This document shows positions 1-9,108 of a DNA stretch of 64,000 bases, piece after piece. The stretch spans positions 8,989,001-9,053,000 of the forward strand of contig NZ_CP130630.1 of assembly GCF_030551255.1 (NCBI RefSeq). The letters run 5' to 3'. The position numbers and the translations under genes are program-made. Positions within the stretch are counted from its first letter, which is position 1, and each line of letters starts with the position of its first letter. The notes beneath the pieces were generated by a model. That model saw only the letters and a program-made list of their open reading frames with translations, ran no database searches and was not told where the DNA came from. This DNA is from Streptomyces sp. NL15-2K. GTDB lineage: Bacteria > Actinomycetota > Actinomycetes > Streptomycetales > Streptomycetaceae.

Positions 1-45
1 GGTCGTCGTCCCGCCGATGTCGACACCGGCGACCAGGTGCGTCAC
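1..45 (-). CDS. ROK/BadF-type sugar kinase, N-terminus only (partial)
   Basis: Only 15 codons lie in the window. They begin with GTG and read VTHLVAGVDIGGTTT. The DIGGT segment is the phosphate-1 loop of actin-fold kinases (ROK glucokinases and BadF/NagK-type kinases), so a cytoplasmic sugar or amino-sugar kinase is likely. The start overlaps the stop of the upstream ABC ATPase as GTGA, so it is probably the last or a late gene of the importer operon and translationally coupled to it. The rest of the protein is outside the window, so ROK and BadF subfamilies cannot be separated. Confidence 0.7.
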   Translation of the reverse strand, partial: MTHLVAGVDIGGTTT

Positions 46-1691
46 GCGGTGGCCTCCGTCTCCAGGGACTCCCTGCGGCGGCGCTGTACCACCGGATCCG
101 GCACCGGCACCGCCGCGATGAGCCGGCGCGTGTACTCGGTCTCCGGACGCAGCAGGGTGGACATCGTCGGCCCCTGCTCCTCGATCCGCCCCGCCCGCAG
201 GACGACGACCCGCTGGGCGAACTCCTGCACCACGGCCAGATCGTGCGACACGAACAGACAGGCGAACCCCAGCTCGCGCTGCAACTCGGCGATCACCTCC
301 AGGACCGTCCGCTGCACGCTCACGTCCAGCGCGCTCGTCGGCTCGTCCGCGACCAGCAGCCGCGGCCGCAGCACCAGCGCCCGGGCGAGACTCACCCGCT
401 GCCGCTGACCACCCGACAGCTCACGCGGCCCACGCCCCGCCAACTCCCGGGAGAACCGCACGAGTTCCAGCGCCTGAGCGACCCGCTCCCGCCGCTCGGC
501 CGCCGGCATGCCCCGCCGGTGCGTCCGCAGCGGTTCGGCCACGCACTCCGCCACACTCATCCGCGCGTCGAGCGAGGCCACCGGATCCTGGAGCACCACG
601 CCCACGCCGGAGAGCAGCCTCCGGCGCGCCCGGCCCCGAGCCCGCCCGAGGTCCGCGCCGAAGAGCGACACCGAGCCGGCGGCGGGCGGGACGAGCCCGA
701 GCGCGACGCGGGCGGCCGTCGACTTGCCCGACCCCGACTCGCCGACGAGGCCGACCGTCTCGCCGGGGCGGACATCGAGCGACACGCCTTCAAGGGCCCG
801 TACGGTACGGCGGCCACGGCCGAAGCGCACGGACACATCCCGGAGTCGGACCACCGGAACAGCCCCCTCGTCGGCGCCGCCGACCGGGGGAGGAGGCGCC
901 TCGCCGCTGACCGTCAGCCGGGGCACCGCCGCCAGCAGCCGCCGCGTGTACTCGTGCCTCGGCCGCAGCAGCACCTCCTCCACCGACCCCGTCTCCACCA
1001 CCTCGCCCCGCAGCATCACGGCCACCCGGTCGGCGAAGTCGGCGACCACGCCCATGTTGTGCGTGACCAGCAGTACGCCCGTGCCCGTGTCGGCCGCCAG
1101 CCCTCGTAGCAGATCGAGGACGTCGGCCTGCACGGTGACGTCGAGTGCGGTCGTCGGTTCGTCCGCGATCAGCAGCCCCGGCGAGTTCGCGATCGCCATG
1201 GCGATGACGACCCGCTGCCGCTGCCCGCCCGACAGCTGGAACGGGAACGCGGACACCCGCAGCTCCGGCTCCGGAATGCCGACCCGACGCAGGAGTTCCA
1301 CCGCCTCACGGGCGGCCTCCGCGCGCGAGACGGGCCGGTGGTTGCGTACGACTTCCGCTATCTGCCGGCCCACTCGGGTCAGCGGATCCAGTGCGGTCGC
1401 CGGCTCCTGGAACACCATCGACGCGGTACGGCCGCGCAGCCGCGCCAGTTCCGCCTCACCGGCCCCGACGATCTCCGTGCCGTCGACGGTCACCCGCCCC
1501 GACGCCCGCGCGTTCCCGGGCAGCAGCCCCATCGCGGCGAGCGCCACGGTCGACTTGCCGGAGCCGGACTCGCCGACCAGTGCGAGGGTCTCGCCGGGCC
1601 GGACGTGCAGGGACACGTCCCGCACGGCGGGCACCTCGCCCGTGTCCGTCGAGAAGGTCACCCCGAGGTCCTCGATCCGAAGGATGTTCAT
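42..1691 (-). CDS. Dipeptide/oligopeptide-type ABC transporter, fused double ATPase (DppD-DppF type)
   Basis: A 549-residue cytoplasmic ATPase that powers the two permeases encoded just upstream. It contains two complete nucleotide-binding domains in tandem. The first has Walker A GESGSGKST at about residues 40-48, signature LSGGQRQRV and Walker B LLIADEP. The second repeats GESGSGKST, LSGGQRQRV and LLVADEP. In many bacteria these halves are separate DppD and DppF proteins; the fused form is common in actinomycetes. The ATG at 1691 (MNILRIEDLG) overlaps the stop of the upstream permease as ATGA, which fixes the start. The stop overlaps the next gene's GTG. Substrate specificity cannot be read from the ATPase. 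Confidence 0.95.
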   Translation of the reverse strand: MNILRIEDLGVTFSTDTGEVPAVRDVSLHVRPGETLALVGESGSGKSTVALAAMGLLPGNARASGRVTVDGTEIVGAGEAELARLRGRTASMVFQEPATALDPLTRVGRQIAEVVRNHRPVSRAEAAREAVELLRRVGIPEPELRVSAFPFQLSGGQRQRVVIAMAIANSPGLLIADEPTTALDVTVQADVLDLLRGLAADTGTGVLLVTHNMGVVADFADRVAVMLRGEVVETGSVEEVLLRPRHEYTRRLLAAVPRLTVSGEAPPPPVGGADEGAVPVVRLRDVSVRFGRGRRTVRALEGVSLDVRPGETVGLVGESGSGKSTAARVALGLVPPAAGSVSLFGADLGRARGRARRRLLSGVGVVLQDPVASLDARMSVAECVAEPLRTHRRGMPAAERRERVAQALELVRFSRELAGRGPRELSGGQRQRVSLARALVLRPRLLVADEPTSALDVSVQRTVLEVIAELQRELGFACLFVSHDLAVVQEFAQRVVVLRAGRIEEQGPTMSTLLRPETEYTRRLIAAVPVPDPVVQRRRRESLETEATA

Positions 1692-2569
1692 CCCCGTCCC
1701 CTCACGTCGAAGGCGTCGCGCAGCCCGTCGCCGATCGCGTTGAACGCGCACACGACGAGGATGATCGCGAGGCCCGGCGGAACGATCAGCCACCAGCGCC
1801 CGGAGTACGCGGCCGTCAGACCGGCCGACAGCATGCCGCCCCAGTCGGTCGACGGCGGCTGGACGCCCAGGCCCAGATACGACACGTAGGCGACGAGCAG
1901 AATGGCGTCGGCGACCTGGAAGGTGGCCGCGACCACGATCGTCGACACCGAGTTCGGCAGGATGTGCCGGGCGATCGCCCGGCCGTGCGTGCCGCCGGTG
2001 GCGCGCAGCGTCAGCACGTAGTCGCGGTTCTTGAGCGTGAGCGTCTCCGCCCGCACGAGCCGGGACGGCACCAGCCAGGACACCAGGCCGAGGATGACGA
2101 TCAGGCCGAGCGTGTCCGGCGTCGTGATCGCGGAGACGACCAGCAGGATGAACAGCGCGGGGATCGCGATCCCGGCGTCCACCACCCGCATCATCACCGC
2201 GTCCACCCAGCCGCCGGCGTAGCCCGCGACCGCGCCCCACAGCGTGCCGATGACGGTGGCGAGGAGCCCGGCGGCCAGCCCGACGAGCAGCGAGACCCGG
2301 CCGCCGTACATCAGCCGCCCGAGCTCGTCGTGTCCGACGGCGTCGGTGCCCAGCCAATGGGCGCCGCCGGGCGGAAGGTTGACCTGGGTGAGGTCCGTGT
2401 GCGTCTGGTCGGTGGAGTACAGCAGCGGGCCGACGAAACAGAACAGCAGAAACAGCACGACCACCGTGAGTCCCGCCACCGCGAGCCTGTTGCGGGCGAA
2501 CCGGCGCAGCGACAGCCGGTAGCCCGCGACCGGTTCCGCGACCACGGTCGTGTGGAGTACGGCAGTCAT
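1688..2569 (-). CDS. ABC transporter permease, DppC family
   Basis: A 293-residue inner-membrane permease of the peptide/nickel family. It begins with a cytoplasmic segment (RLSLRRFARNRLAVAG) before the first membrane span, as is typical of DppC/OppC. Several further hydrophobic helices follow. The EAA-type cytoplasmic loop that docks the ATPase is present in the region ATGGTHGRAIARHILPN. The ATG at 2569 overlaps the stop of the other permease (ATGA), and its own stop overlaps the ATPase start the same way, so the three genes are a tightly coupled operon. It should form the translocation pore together with the DppB-type permease. Confidence 0.95.
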   Translation of the reverse strand: MTAVLHTTVVAEPVAGYRLSLRRFARNRLAVAGLTVVVLFLLFCFVGPLLYSTDQTHTDLTQVNLPPGGAHWLGTDAVGHDELGRLMYGGRVSLLVGLAAGLLATVIGTLWGAVAGYAGGWVDAVMMRVVDAGIAIPALFILLVVSAITTPDTLGLIVILGLVSWLVPSRLVRAETLTLKNRDYVLTLRATGGTHGRAIARHILPNSVSTIVVAATFQVADAILLVAYVSYLGLGVQPPSTDWGGMLSAGLTAAYSGRWWLIVPPGLAIILVVCAFNAIGDGLRDAFDVRGRG

Positions 2570-3525
2570 ACCCGGCCCGCCTTCACTCGGGGATCGACGA
2601 TCCGCTGCACGACATCCGCGAGCAACGTGCCCACGACCGTCGCGACGGAGATGACGAGAACGCAGCCGAGCAGCACCGGATAGTCCGAGGACTGCGCGGC
2701 GCTCCAGAACAGCAGCCCCATGCCCGGGTAGTTGAACAGCTGCTCGACCACGAGCGCGCCGCCGAACAGCACGGGCACGTAGTAGCCGAGCATCGCGACG
2801 ACCGGGGTGAGGGAGTTGCGGAACACGTGCCTGAAGAGGATCGCCCGCTGCCGCGCACCACCGGCCCGCGCGGTGCGGACGTAGTCCTCGGAGAGGTTCT
2901 CCAGGGTCGCGGCCCGCATGTACCGGCTGAACACGGCCACCATGGAGGCGGCCCCTGTGACCACCGGCAGCACGAGGGCGGCCGGGTCCGTGAACACCTG
3001 GGCCAGTGTGTCCCCTTGGGGCGCCTGCGAGGGGAACCAGCGCAGGGTCTGGGTGAAGAGCAGCACCAGGATCAGCCCCAGGAAGTACACCGGCGTCGAG
3101 TACGCGACGAAGCTCAGCGTGGTGATGACGTAGTCGGCCGGCTTGTTGCGCCGCACCGCCTGCCACATGCCGAGCGGGATCGCCAGCAGCAGCCCGAGAA
3201 GCGCGGACAGCACGGTCAGCACCAGGGTTTTCGGCAGGCGCTGCTCGATCAGCCGGGAGACGGCCTCGTTCAGCGTGTACGACGTGCCGAGGTCGCCGTG
3301 GACCAACGTGTCGAGGTAGTAGACGTACTGGACGGGCAGCGGCCGGTCCAGGCCCTGTTCGTGGTTGAACGCGGCGATCTGCTCGGCCGTCGCCTGCGGG
3401 CCGAGGATCCCGCGTGCGGGACCCCCGGGCAGCGCGTGCAGCAGGCAGAAGACCACGATCGTGACGATGAGGATCACGGCCAGGGACTGGAGGAGCCGTC
3501 GGGCGAGGTAGAGGAGGGTGTCCAT
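2566..3525 (-). CDS. ABC transporter permease, DppB family
   Basis: A 319-residue membrane protein. It starts with the classic N-terminal DppB helix (YLARRLLQSLAVILIVTI), followed by a large extracytoplasmic segment and about five more transmembrane helices. The ATPase-docking EAA loop lies around RTARAGGARQRAILFRHVF. It partners with the DppC-type permease, whose ATG overlaps this stop. The gene begins nine bases downstream of the binding-protein stop, so the order is SBP, DppB, DppC, DppDF and kinase in one minus-strand operon. Confidence 0.95.
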   Translation of the reverse strand: MDTLLYLARRLLQSLAVILIVTIVVFCLLHALPGGPARGILGPQATAEQIAAFNHEQGLDRPLPVQYVYYLDTLVHGDLGTSYTLNEAVSRLIEQRLPKTLVLTVLSALLGLLLAIPLGMWQAVRRNKPADYVITTLSFVAYSTPVYFLGLILVLLFTQTLRWFPSQAPQGDTLAQVFTDPAALVLPVVTGAASMVAVFSRYMRAATLENLSEDYVRTARAGGARQRAILFRHVFRNSLTPVVAMLGYYVPVLFGGALVVEQLFNYPGMGLLFWSAAQSSDYPVLLGCVLVISVATVVGTLLADVVQRIVDPRVKAGRV

Positions 3526-3534
3526 GCGAGGGCC

Positions 3535-5289
3535 TCAGCTGGTCCACTTCCACTGCGCCGGATGGAAGTTGGCGAGGGAGTCCTGGGAGAAGCCGCCGAG
3601 GCCGTTCCTGACGACGGAGACCTGGTAGACGGGCTCCGGCAGCCAGATCACCGGCAGGTCCTTGGCGAGGGCCGCGCTGTAGCCCTGGATCGCCTGGTTC
3701 GAACTCGACGTCGTGGACGCGGAGATGAGCTTGTCCACCTCCGGGTTGGAGTAGTTGCCGAAGTTCGAGCCGCCCTGGGACTGGAACAGCGAGTCGCCGG
3801 TCGGGAAGGCGGAGAAGTACCAGCTGCCCGCCGTACCGAAGAAGGACAGCTGCCACTTGCAGATCGACTGGTCGGAGGTGCACTGCGGGGTCTGCGACAG
3901 CACCGAGTTCACGGGCGCGGTCTTGATGGAGAACTTGATGCCGGTCTTCGCGAGCGAGGACTGGATCGCGCTCATCATGTTGTCCGTCACCGTCGACCCG
4001 GACTGCGACAGCACCCCCATCTCGAACTTTGCTCCCTCGGCGACCCCTTCACCGCACTGGGAGGCGCCGCTGCCCGGGCCGGTGCAGGTCATGACGCCGC
4101 CCTGCTCGGTCCAGCCGTGGTCGGTCAGCAGCTTGCGGGCGGCCGACGTGGAGAACGGATACGGGTTGTTCTTCTGCGCGGGCGAGACGAAGTCCGAGGC
4201 CTGCCCCTGCGGGATCGGCCCGTAGCCGGGCACCGCCGTCCCGTTGAAGACGACCTTCGCCAGACTGCCCTGGTCGATCGAGTGCTGCACGGCCTGGCGG
4301 GCGTACAGCTGCTTGAACACCGCGCCCATCGCCGGGTTGTTGAAGTTGTACGGCATGTAGGTGATCGCCCAGCCCGACCACGGCTTCACCTCGTAGCCCT
4401 GCGCGGTGAAGCTGTCCTTCTGGTCGAGGTCGGTCGCCTCGATGTAGCCGTAGTCGACGCTGCCGGAGCGCAGCGCGTTCTTCTCGGCGTCCGCCGTGGT
4501 GAAGGGCAGCAGGTTCACCGTGGGGATGCCCGGCTTCTCGCCGCCGTCGTACTTCTTGTTGGCGGTGAGCACGACCTTGCCGGCGGTCGAGAAGGACTTG
4601 ACCGCGTAAGGGCCGCTGATGGTCTTCCAGAGGGGGTCGGTGGCATAGCGGGAGATGTTCTTCGCGGCCGAATTGAGGTTCTTCCAGACCTGCTGGGGGC
4701 TGCCGCCCTTGTCCCAGGCGTGCTGGGGCAGCGGCGTGACCTCGTTCAGCTCGTTGGCCAGCATCCACTGGGAGTTGTAGCTTTTGTCGAACGTGATCGT
4801 GAAGTGGCGGTCGTCGACGGTCTTGAAGGACGTCCAGTTGTCCGGCGCCTGACCGGGGTTGTAGCCCGCCCACTCCTTCTTGTTCGCCTTGATGAGGTCG
4901 AACCAGAACTGCACGTCGCGCGAGGTGATGGGCTTGCCGTCGCTCCAATGCCGGTCGCCGAGCGTGATGGTGACGCTCTTTCCGTCGGCGGCGAAGTCGG
5001 CGGCGGTGGCGATGGACGCCTTCTTGTTCCAGGCGATCCGGCCGGTGGAGCCGTCGTACGCGACGAGCCGCTCCCACAGACTGTCCGCGATCGAGCGGTT
5101 GTTGGTATTCAGATGGGCCGCCGTGCCGATCGGCAGGATCCAGTTCGGCGTGAAGTTCGCGGGCAGCGCGTAGTCGATCGAGTCCTGCGACCCGGACGAC
5201 GTGCCGCTCGACCCGGAGCAGCCCGCGAGCAGCAGCGTGCCCGCGCTGAGGGCGGCACCGGCGAGACGTCTGGTGCGGGCAGGGGACAT
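3535..5289 (-). CDS. Peptide-type ABC transporter substrate-binding lipoprotein (SBP family 5)
   Basis: A 584-residue lipoprotein that should capture the ligand outside the membrane for the importer encoded downstream. The signal peptide (MSPARTRRLAGAALSAG) ends in lipobox LLAGC. The mature part has the length and layout of solute-binding family 5, including the DSLWERLVAYD and WSDGKPITSRDVQFW segments. The ATG at 5289 is preceded by GAGGAG and gives a proper signal peptide; an open frame continues upstream but has neither. It is divergently transcribed from a ROK regulator, and an inverted repeat lies between them. Family 5 proteins bind di/oligopeptides, nickel or sugars; the ligand here is unknown, although the neighbouring M81 peptidase favours a peptide or amidated compound. 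Confidence 0.93.
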   Translation of the reverse strand: MSPARTRRLAGAALSAGTLLLAGCSGSSGTSSGSQDSIDYALPANFTPNWILPIGTAAHLNTNNRSIADSLWERLVAYDGSTGRIAWNKKASIATAADFAADGKSVTITLGDRHWSDGKPITSRDVQFWFDLIKANKKEWAGYNPGQAPDNWTSFKTVDDRHFTITFDKSYNSQWMLANELNEVTPLPQHAWDKGGSPQQVWKNLNSAAKNISRYATDPLWKTISGPYAVKSFSTAGKVVLTANKKYDGGEKPGIPTVNLLPFTTADAEKNALRSGSVDYGYIEATDLDQKDSFTAQGYEVKPWSGWAITYMPYNFNNPAMGAVFKQLYARQAVQHSIDQGSLAKVVFNGTAVPGYGPIPQGQASDFVSPAQKNNPYPFSTSAARKLLTDHGWTEQGGVMTCTGPGSGASQCGEGVAEGAKFEMGVLSQSGSTVTDNMMSAIQSSLAKTGIKFSIKTAPVNSVLSQTPQCTSDQSICKWQLSFFGTAGSWYFSAFPTGDSLFQSQGGSNFGNYSNPEVDKLISASTTSSSNQAIQGYSAALAKDLPVIWLPEPVYQVSVVRNGLGGFSQDSLANFHPAQWKWTS

Positions 5290-5359
5290 GGCTCTCCTCG
5301 GGAACAGAAGCAAGGGGTGGAGGCAGGGGGTGGAGCCAGTGAACGCCCCGACTGTTCGA

Positions 5360-5394
5360 AGAAACAGGCGCACAGCTGTAAAAAGTCTGTTTCT
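5360..5394. promoter_or_regulatory. Inverted repeat in the divergent SBP/ROK promoter region
   Basis: Perfect 8-bp arms, agaaacag (5360-5367) and ctgtttct (5387-5394), flank a 19-bp spacer. The stretch is AT-rich compared with its surroundings. It sits between the importer operon and the ROK regulator, where a ROK repressor operator would be expected. That it is the binding site is an inference. Confidence 0.45.
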
Positions 5395-5476
5395 GCTGAT
5401 CTGGAAATAGCCAGGAAAGAGCTCAACTGGCCTACGCTCGCTGTCCCGGCCGCCGATGACGGAAGTAACTTCGTCC

Positions 5477-6643
5477 ATGCCTGAAAAAAGTGCCTCGCTC
5501 ACCCGGCGCGTCCTCGAACTCCTCGCCTCCGGGCAGGCGTCGACGCGCACGGAGCTCGCAGCCCTGCTCGGCGCCGCGCCGTCGACGGTCTCGTTCGCGG
5601 TGAGCAAGCTGCTGGACTACGGGCTGGTCGCCGAGGAGGGCACGCTGTCCTCCACCGGCGGACGCCCGCGCAAGGTGCTGCGGCTCGGCGGCAGCGACGG
5701 ATACGCCGTGGCGGCCGAACTCGGCGGCAGACACGCCCACGTGGGAGTCGTCCACCCCGGCGGCGGCCTCACCGACGTCTCCAGCGTGCCCTTCGCCACG
5801 GCCGACGGTCCCGAGGCAGCGCTGCCCGGCCTGGCCGAGACCCTCGAAGGCCTCGCCGACGGTCACGGGCGGGAGTTGCTGCGGGGCGTCGGCCTGTGCC
5901 TGCCGGGGCCGGTCGACGTCGAATCGGGCCTCGTGACGCTGCCCGCGCGCATGCCCGGCTGGAACAGGTTCCCCGTACGGGACTGGCTTCAGGACCGCTT
6001 CGGAGTTCCGGTGGCCATCGAGAACGACGCCAACTGCATGGCCGTCGGCGAGCACAGCGTCCGGCCCGCCGAGCAGCGCCAGGCCATCATGGTCAAGGCC
6101 GGGTCCGGGATCGGCGCGGGCGTCATCGCCGACGGGCGGCTGTACCGGGGCGGCACCGGCGCCGCCGGCGAGATCACCCACGTCCGCGTCGAGGCCGCCC
6201 ACGACACGCCCTGCTCCTGCGGCAACACCGGCTGCCTGGAGACCGTCGCCTCCGGCGCCGCCCTCGTCCGCATCCTGCGCGAGCGCGGCCTCGACGTGAC
6301 GTCCACCGAGGACGTCGTACGGCTCGCCATCGACGCCGACCCCGAGGCGACCCGCGCGGTCCGCCAGGCCGGCCGCTACCTCGGCCAGGTACTCGCCGCG
6401 AACGTCAACTTCTTCAACCCCGACGCCGTGTACCTCGGCGGCATCCTCTCCACGCTGGAGCCGTTCGTCGCGGCCGTCCGCAGCCAGTTGTACGAGGGCT
6501 GCCACCCGCTCGTCACCCAGCAACTGGTCATCGAGCGGGCCGGCCTCGGCGCCGACGCCGGTCTGGTCGGCGCGGGCCAGTTCGCGTTGCAGCGGGCGCT
6601 GGCGCGGGCGCTGCACGCGGTGACCGGCACCCACCACCCCTGA
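5477..6643 (+). CDS. ROK family transcriptional repressor
   Basis: A regulator of about 388 residues. It has an N-terminal winged helix-turn-helix (STRTELAALLGAAPSTVS) and a C-terminal ROK sugar-kinase fold with the zinc-type motif CSCGNTGCLE. It would bind a sugar or sugar phosphate and release operator DNA. The start at 5477 is preceded by GGAAG; an in-frame ATG at 5456 adds seven residues but has no clear ribosome site. It is divergent from the ABC operon and only 14 bp upstream of the M81 peptidase, so it probably controls both. The DxGxT phosphate loop is altered to AELGGRHAHVG, which fits a regulator rather than an active kinase. Confidence 0.9.
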   Translation: MPEKSASLTRRVLELLASGQASTRTELAALLGAAPSTVSFAVSKLLDYGLVAEEGTLSSTGGRPRKVLRLGGSDGYAVAAELGGRHAHVGVVHPGGGLTDVSSVPFATADGPEAALPGLAETLEGLADGHGRELLRGVGLCLPGPVDVESGLVTLPARMPGWNRFPVRDWLQDRFGVPVAIENDANCMAVGEHSVRPAEQRQAIMVKAGSGIGAGVIADGRLYRGGTGAAGEITHVRVEAAHDTPCSCGNTGCLETVASGAALVRILRERGLDVTSTEDVVRLAIDADPEATRAVRQAGRYLGQVLAANVNFFNPDAVYLGGILSTLEPFVAAVRSQLYEGCHPLVTQQLVIERAGLGADAGLVGAGQFALQRALARALHAVTGTHHP

Positions 6644-6657
6644 CTTCCGGAGCAGCC

Positions 6658-8166
6658 ATGTCGCCCTCCCGTCCCGTGATCGCCGTCGCCGGACTCGGCA
6701 TCGAGTCGTCGACCTTCTCCCCGGCCCGCACCGAGGCCGCCGCCTTCCACCCCCAGCGCGGCGCGGACGTCCTGACGCGCTATCCCTTCCTCGCCCCGGG
6801 ACAGCCCTTGCGCGAAGCCGCCGACTGGCGCGGCGCCCTCGTCGGCAAGGCGCTGCCCGGCGGCACGGTCACGGCCGCCGCGTACGCCGAACTGACCGCC
6901 GAGCTCCTCGACCGGCTACGGCGGTCGGGGCCCCTCGACGGCCTCTGGTACGACATCCACGGCGCGATGACCGTCGAGGGGCTGGACGACGCCGAGGCCG
7001 AACTCCTGCACCGCATCCGCGAGGTGGTCGGCCCGGACGTCGTCGTCTCGACCTCCATGGACCTGCACGGCAACGTCTCCCGCGACCTCGTCCACCGCAC
7101 CGACCTGATCACCTGCTACCGCATGGCCCCGCACGAGGACGCCATGGACACCAAGGAACGCGCCGCCCGCAACCTCGTGGACCTGCTGACGAGCGGCGCT
7201 CCCCGCCCGGTCAAGGCCTGGATCCCGGTGCCCGTGCTGCTGGCCGGCGAGCAGACCTCCACCCGTATCGAACCCGCGAAGAGCGTGTACGCGGCCGTCG
7301 ACGAGGTGGAGGCGGCGAACGGGGTGACGGACGCGGCGATCTGGGTCGGCTACGCCTGGGCGGACGAACCGCGCAACCGGGCGGCGGTCGTCGTCACGGG
7401 CCCCTCTTCGGCGGCCGTCACCGCCGGTGCCGAGCGCCTGGCCCGCGGCTTCTGGGACGCCCGGCACGACTTCGCGTTCGTCGCGCCGACGGGCACGCTG
7501 GACGAGTGCCTCGACGCGGCGCTCGCCTCCGCGGCCAGGCCGTACTTCATCAGCGACACCGGCGACAACCCGACCGCCGGCGGAGCCGGAGACGTCACCT
7601 GGGGACTCGAACAGGTCCTCACCCGACCGGAGTTCAAGGACCCGTCCGGCCCTACGGTCGTCTACGCCTCGCTTCCGGGCCCGGCCGCCGTCGACACGGC
7701 CGTGCGGGCAGGCCGCGGCGCGACCGTCACCGTCACCGCGGGCGCGGAGGTCGACGACCGGCACGCGGGCCCGCTCACCCTGACCGGCACGGTCCACGCG
7801 ATCCGGCACGGCGACCGGGATGCGGAGGTCGAGGTGGTGCTGCGGGTGGGGAGCGTGCACGTGATCCTCACCCGGCTGCGCAAGCCGTACCACCACGAAC
7901 ACGACTTCACCGACCTGGAGTTGAGCCCCCGCACGGCCGACGTCGTGATCGTCAAGATCGGCTATCTGGAGCCCGAGCTGTTCGCCATGGCCGCCGACTG
8001 GAAGATGGCGCTCACCCCGGGCGGCGTCGACCAGGAACTGACCCGCCTCGGCCACCACCGCGTCCGCCGGCCCCTGTTCCCGTTCGACCCGGAGATGCCC
8101 GAGCCGGACCTCACGGCCCGGATCGTGCCGCCTTCGAACGATCCGCTCACCGTGCTTGACGCATAG
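6658..8166 (+). CDS. M81 family metallopeptidase (MlrC-like)
   Basis: A 502-residue protein of the MlrC family, named for the enzyme that degrades linearised microcystin. The family is a zinc-dependent hydrolase of peptide or amide bonds. The sequence shows the conserved metal-site segments DIHGAMTVEG, MDLHGNVS and YRMAPHEDAMDTKERA, followed by the C-terminal MlrC domain. There is no signal peptide, so it is cytoplasmic. It lies 14 bp downstream of the ROK repressor and is probably cotranscribed. Next to a family-5 importer, the simplest reading is intracellular cleavage of the imported compound. Microcystin itself is an unlikely natural substrate here. Confidence 0.9.
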   Translation: MSPSRPVIAVAGLGIESSTFSPARTEAAAFHPQRGADVLTRYPFLAPGQPLREAADWRGALVGKALPGGTVTAAAYAELTAELLDRLRRSGPLDGLWYDIHGAMTVEGLDDAEAELLHRIREVVGPDVVVSTSMDLHGNVSRDLVHRTDLITCYRMAPHEDAMDTKERAARNLVDLLTSGAPRPVKAWIPVPVLLAGEQTSTRIEPAKSVYAAVDEVEAANGVTDAAIWVGYAWADEPRNRAAVVVTGPSSAAVTAGAERLARGFWDARHDFAFVAPTGTLDECLDAALASAARPYFISDTGDNPTAGGAGDVTWGLEQVLTRPEFKDPSGPTVVYASLPGPAAVDTAVRAGRGATVTVTAGAEVDDRHAGPLTLTGTVHAIRHGDRDAEVEVVLRVGSVHVILTRLRKPYHHEHDFTDLELSPRTADVVIVKIGYLEPELFAMAADWKMALTPGGVDQELTRLGHHRVRRPLFPFDPEMPEPDLTARIVPPSNDPLTVLDA

Positions 8167-8173
8167 ACAGGTC

Positions 8174-8761
8174 CTACTCCTGGATCGCCGCGGCGATCAA
8201 CTGGTCGATCAACGCGATGAGTACGTCACGGCACGACCCGCGCTCCCGCGCGTCGCACAACAGCACCGGGACGTGCTCCGGCAGCGCCAGGGACTCCCGG
8301 ATCTCCTCGGGCGGATACGGATGCTTCCCGAAGAAGCCGTTGACACCGACCACGAACGGGATGCCCCGCCGCTCGAAGAAGTCCACGGCGGCGAAGCTCG
8401 CCTGAGGTCTGCGGACGTCGATGAGGACGACGGCGCCCAGCGCGCCGACGGCCAGGTCGTTCCACATGAACCAGAACCGCTGCTGGCCGGGCGTACCGAA
8501 CAGGTACAGCACCAACTGCTCGCTGATCGTGATCCGGCCGAAGTCCAGGGCCACGGTCGTGGCCCGCTTGTCCTCGATGCCGGCGAGGTCGTCGACGTCC
8601 AGACCGGCGACGGTCAGCGGTTCCTCGGTGCGCAGCGGGACGATCTCGCTCACCGACCCGACCATCGTGGTCTTGCCGACGCCGAAGCCCCCGGCGATCA
8701 GGATCTTGACGGTGTCGGGCGCCTCGGGCTTCTCCCGGGTGGCGGAGTCACAGCCGGCCAA
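8174..8761 (-). CDS. cvnD: Conservon GTPase-like ATP/GTP-binding protein (CvnD)
   Basis: A 195-residue Ras-like small GTPase and the last gene of a conservon. G1/P-loop GGFGVGKTT is at residues 24-32, followed by a G2-like TVALDFG segment and G3 GTPGQQRFW. The NKxD motif is replaced by VGVNGFFGKH, as is usual for this family. Conservons resemble eukaryotic GPCR modules: a membrane sensor, a Roadblock protein, a DUF742 protein and a GTPase acting together at the membrane. Its start lies 14 bp inside the preceding cvnC gene, showing coupling. It converges tightly with the M81 gene, with seven bases between the stops. Confidence 0.95.
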   Translation of the reverse strand: MAGCDSATREKPEAPDTVKILIAGGFGVGKTTMVGSVSEIVPLRTEEPLTVAGLDVDDLAGIEDKRATTVALDFGRITISEQLVLYLFGTPGQQRFWFMWNDLAVGALGAVVLIDVRRPQASFAAVDFFERRGIPFVVGVNGFFGKHPYPPEEIRESLALPEHVPVLLCDARERGSCRDVLIALIDQLIAAAIQE

Positions 8762-9107
8762 GGCCGTCCCTCACTTTCTGCAGAAGTTCCAGGTCCGGGG
8801 TGGTGCGAGTGACCGGATGCGGCGGGTGGGCGGTGATCAGACCGGCCTCCAGCAGATCGCAGAGCATGATCACGACCACGCTCACCGGCAGGTCGAGCAG
8901 GGCGGCGAGCTCCGCCACGGCAACCGGCCGGGCACACCGGCGCAGGATCCGTGCCTGCTCGGGCTGCGGCCTGGGGGCCCGCTCCGGCGGCGGATCCACC
9001 GCGGTCACCGTCGTGATGAGGGTGAAGTCGGCGCGGCTGGGGCGAGTGCGTCCGCCGGTCAGGGCGAAGGGCCGTACCAGACGGCCCGCCGCGTCGCTTC
9101 CGCTCAC
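8748..9107 (-). CDS. cvnC: Conservon DUF742 protein (CvnC)
   Basis: A 119-residue DUF742 protein. It has the typical N-terminal VRPFALTGGRTRP segment and a winged-helix-like core (ILRRCARPVAVAELAALLDLP). Family members assemble with the Roadblock and GTPase partners of a conservon. The start is GTG, one base after the cvnB stop, and the 3' end overlaps cvnD. The function is known only at the level of the complex. Confidence 0.93.
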   Translation of the reverse strand: MSGSDAAGRLVRPFALTGGRTRPSRADFTLITTVTAVDPPPERAPRPQPEQARILRRCARPVAVAELAALLDLPVSVVVIMLCDLLEAGLITAHPPHPVTRTTPDLELLQKVRDGLGRL

Positions 9108-9108
9108 C

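Noticed and set aside
2827..5484. An 885-codon plus-strand open frame opposite the importer genes
   Set aside because: It covers clear transporter genes on the other strand and encodes Arg/Gly/Val-rich sequence with no recognisable motif.
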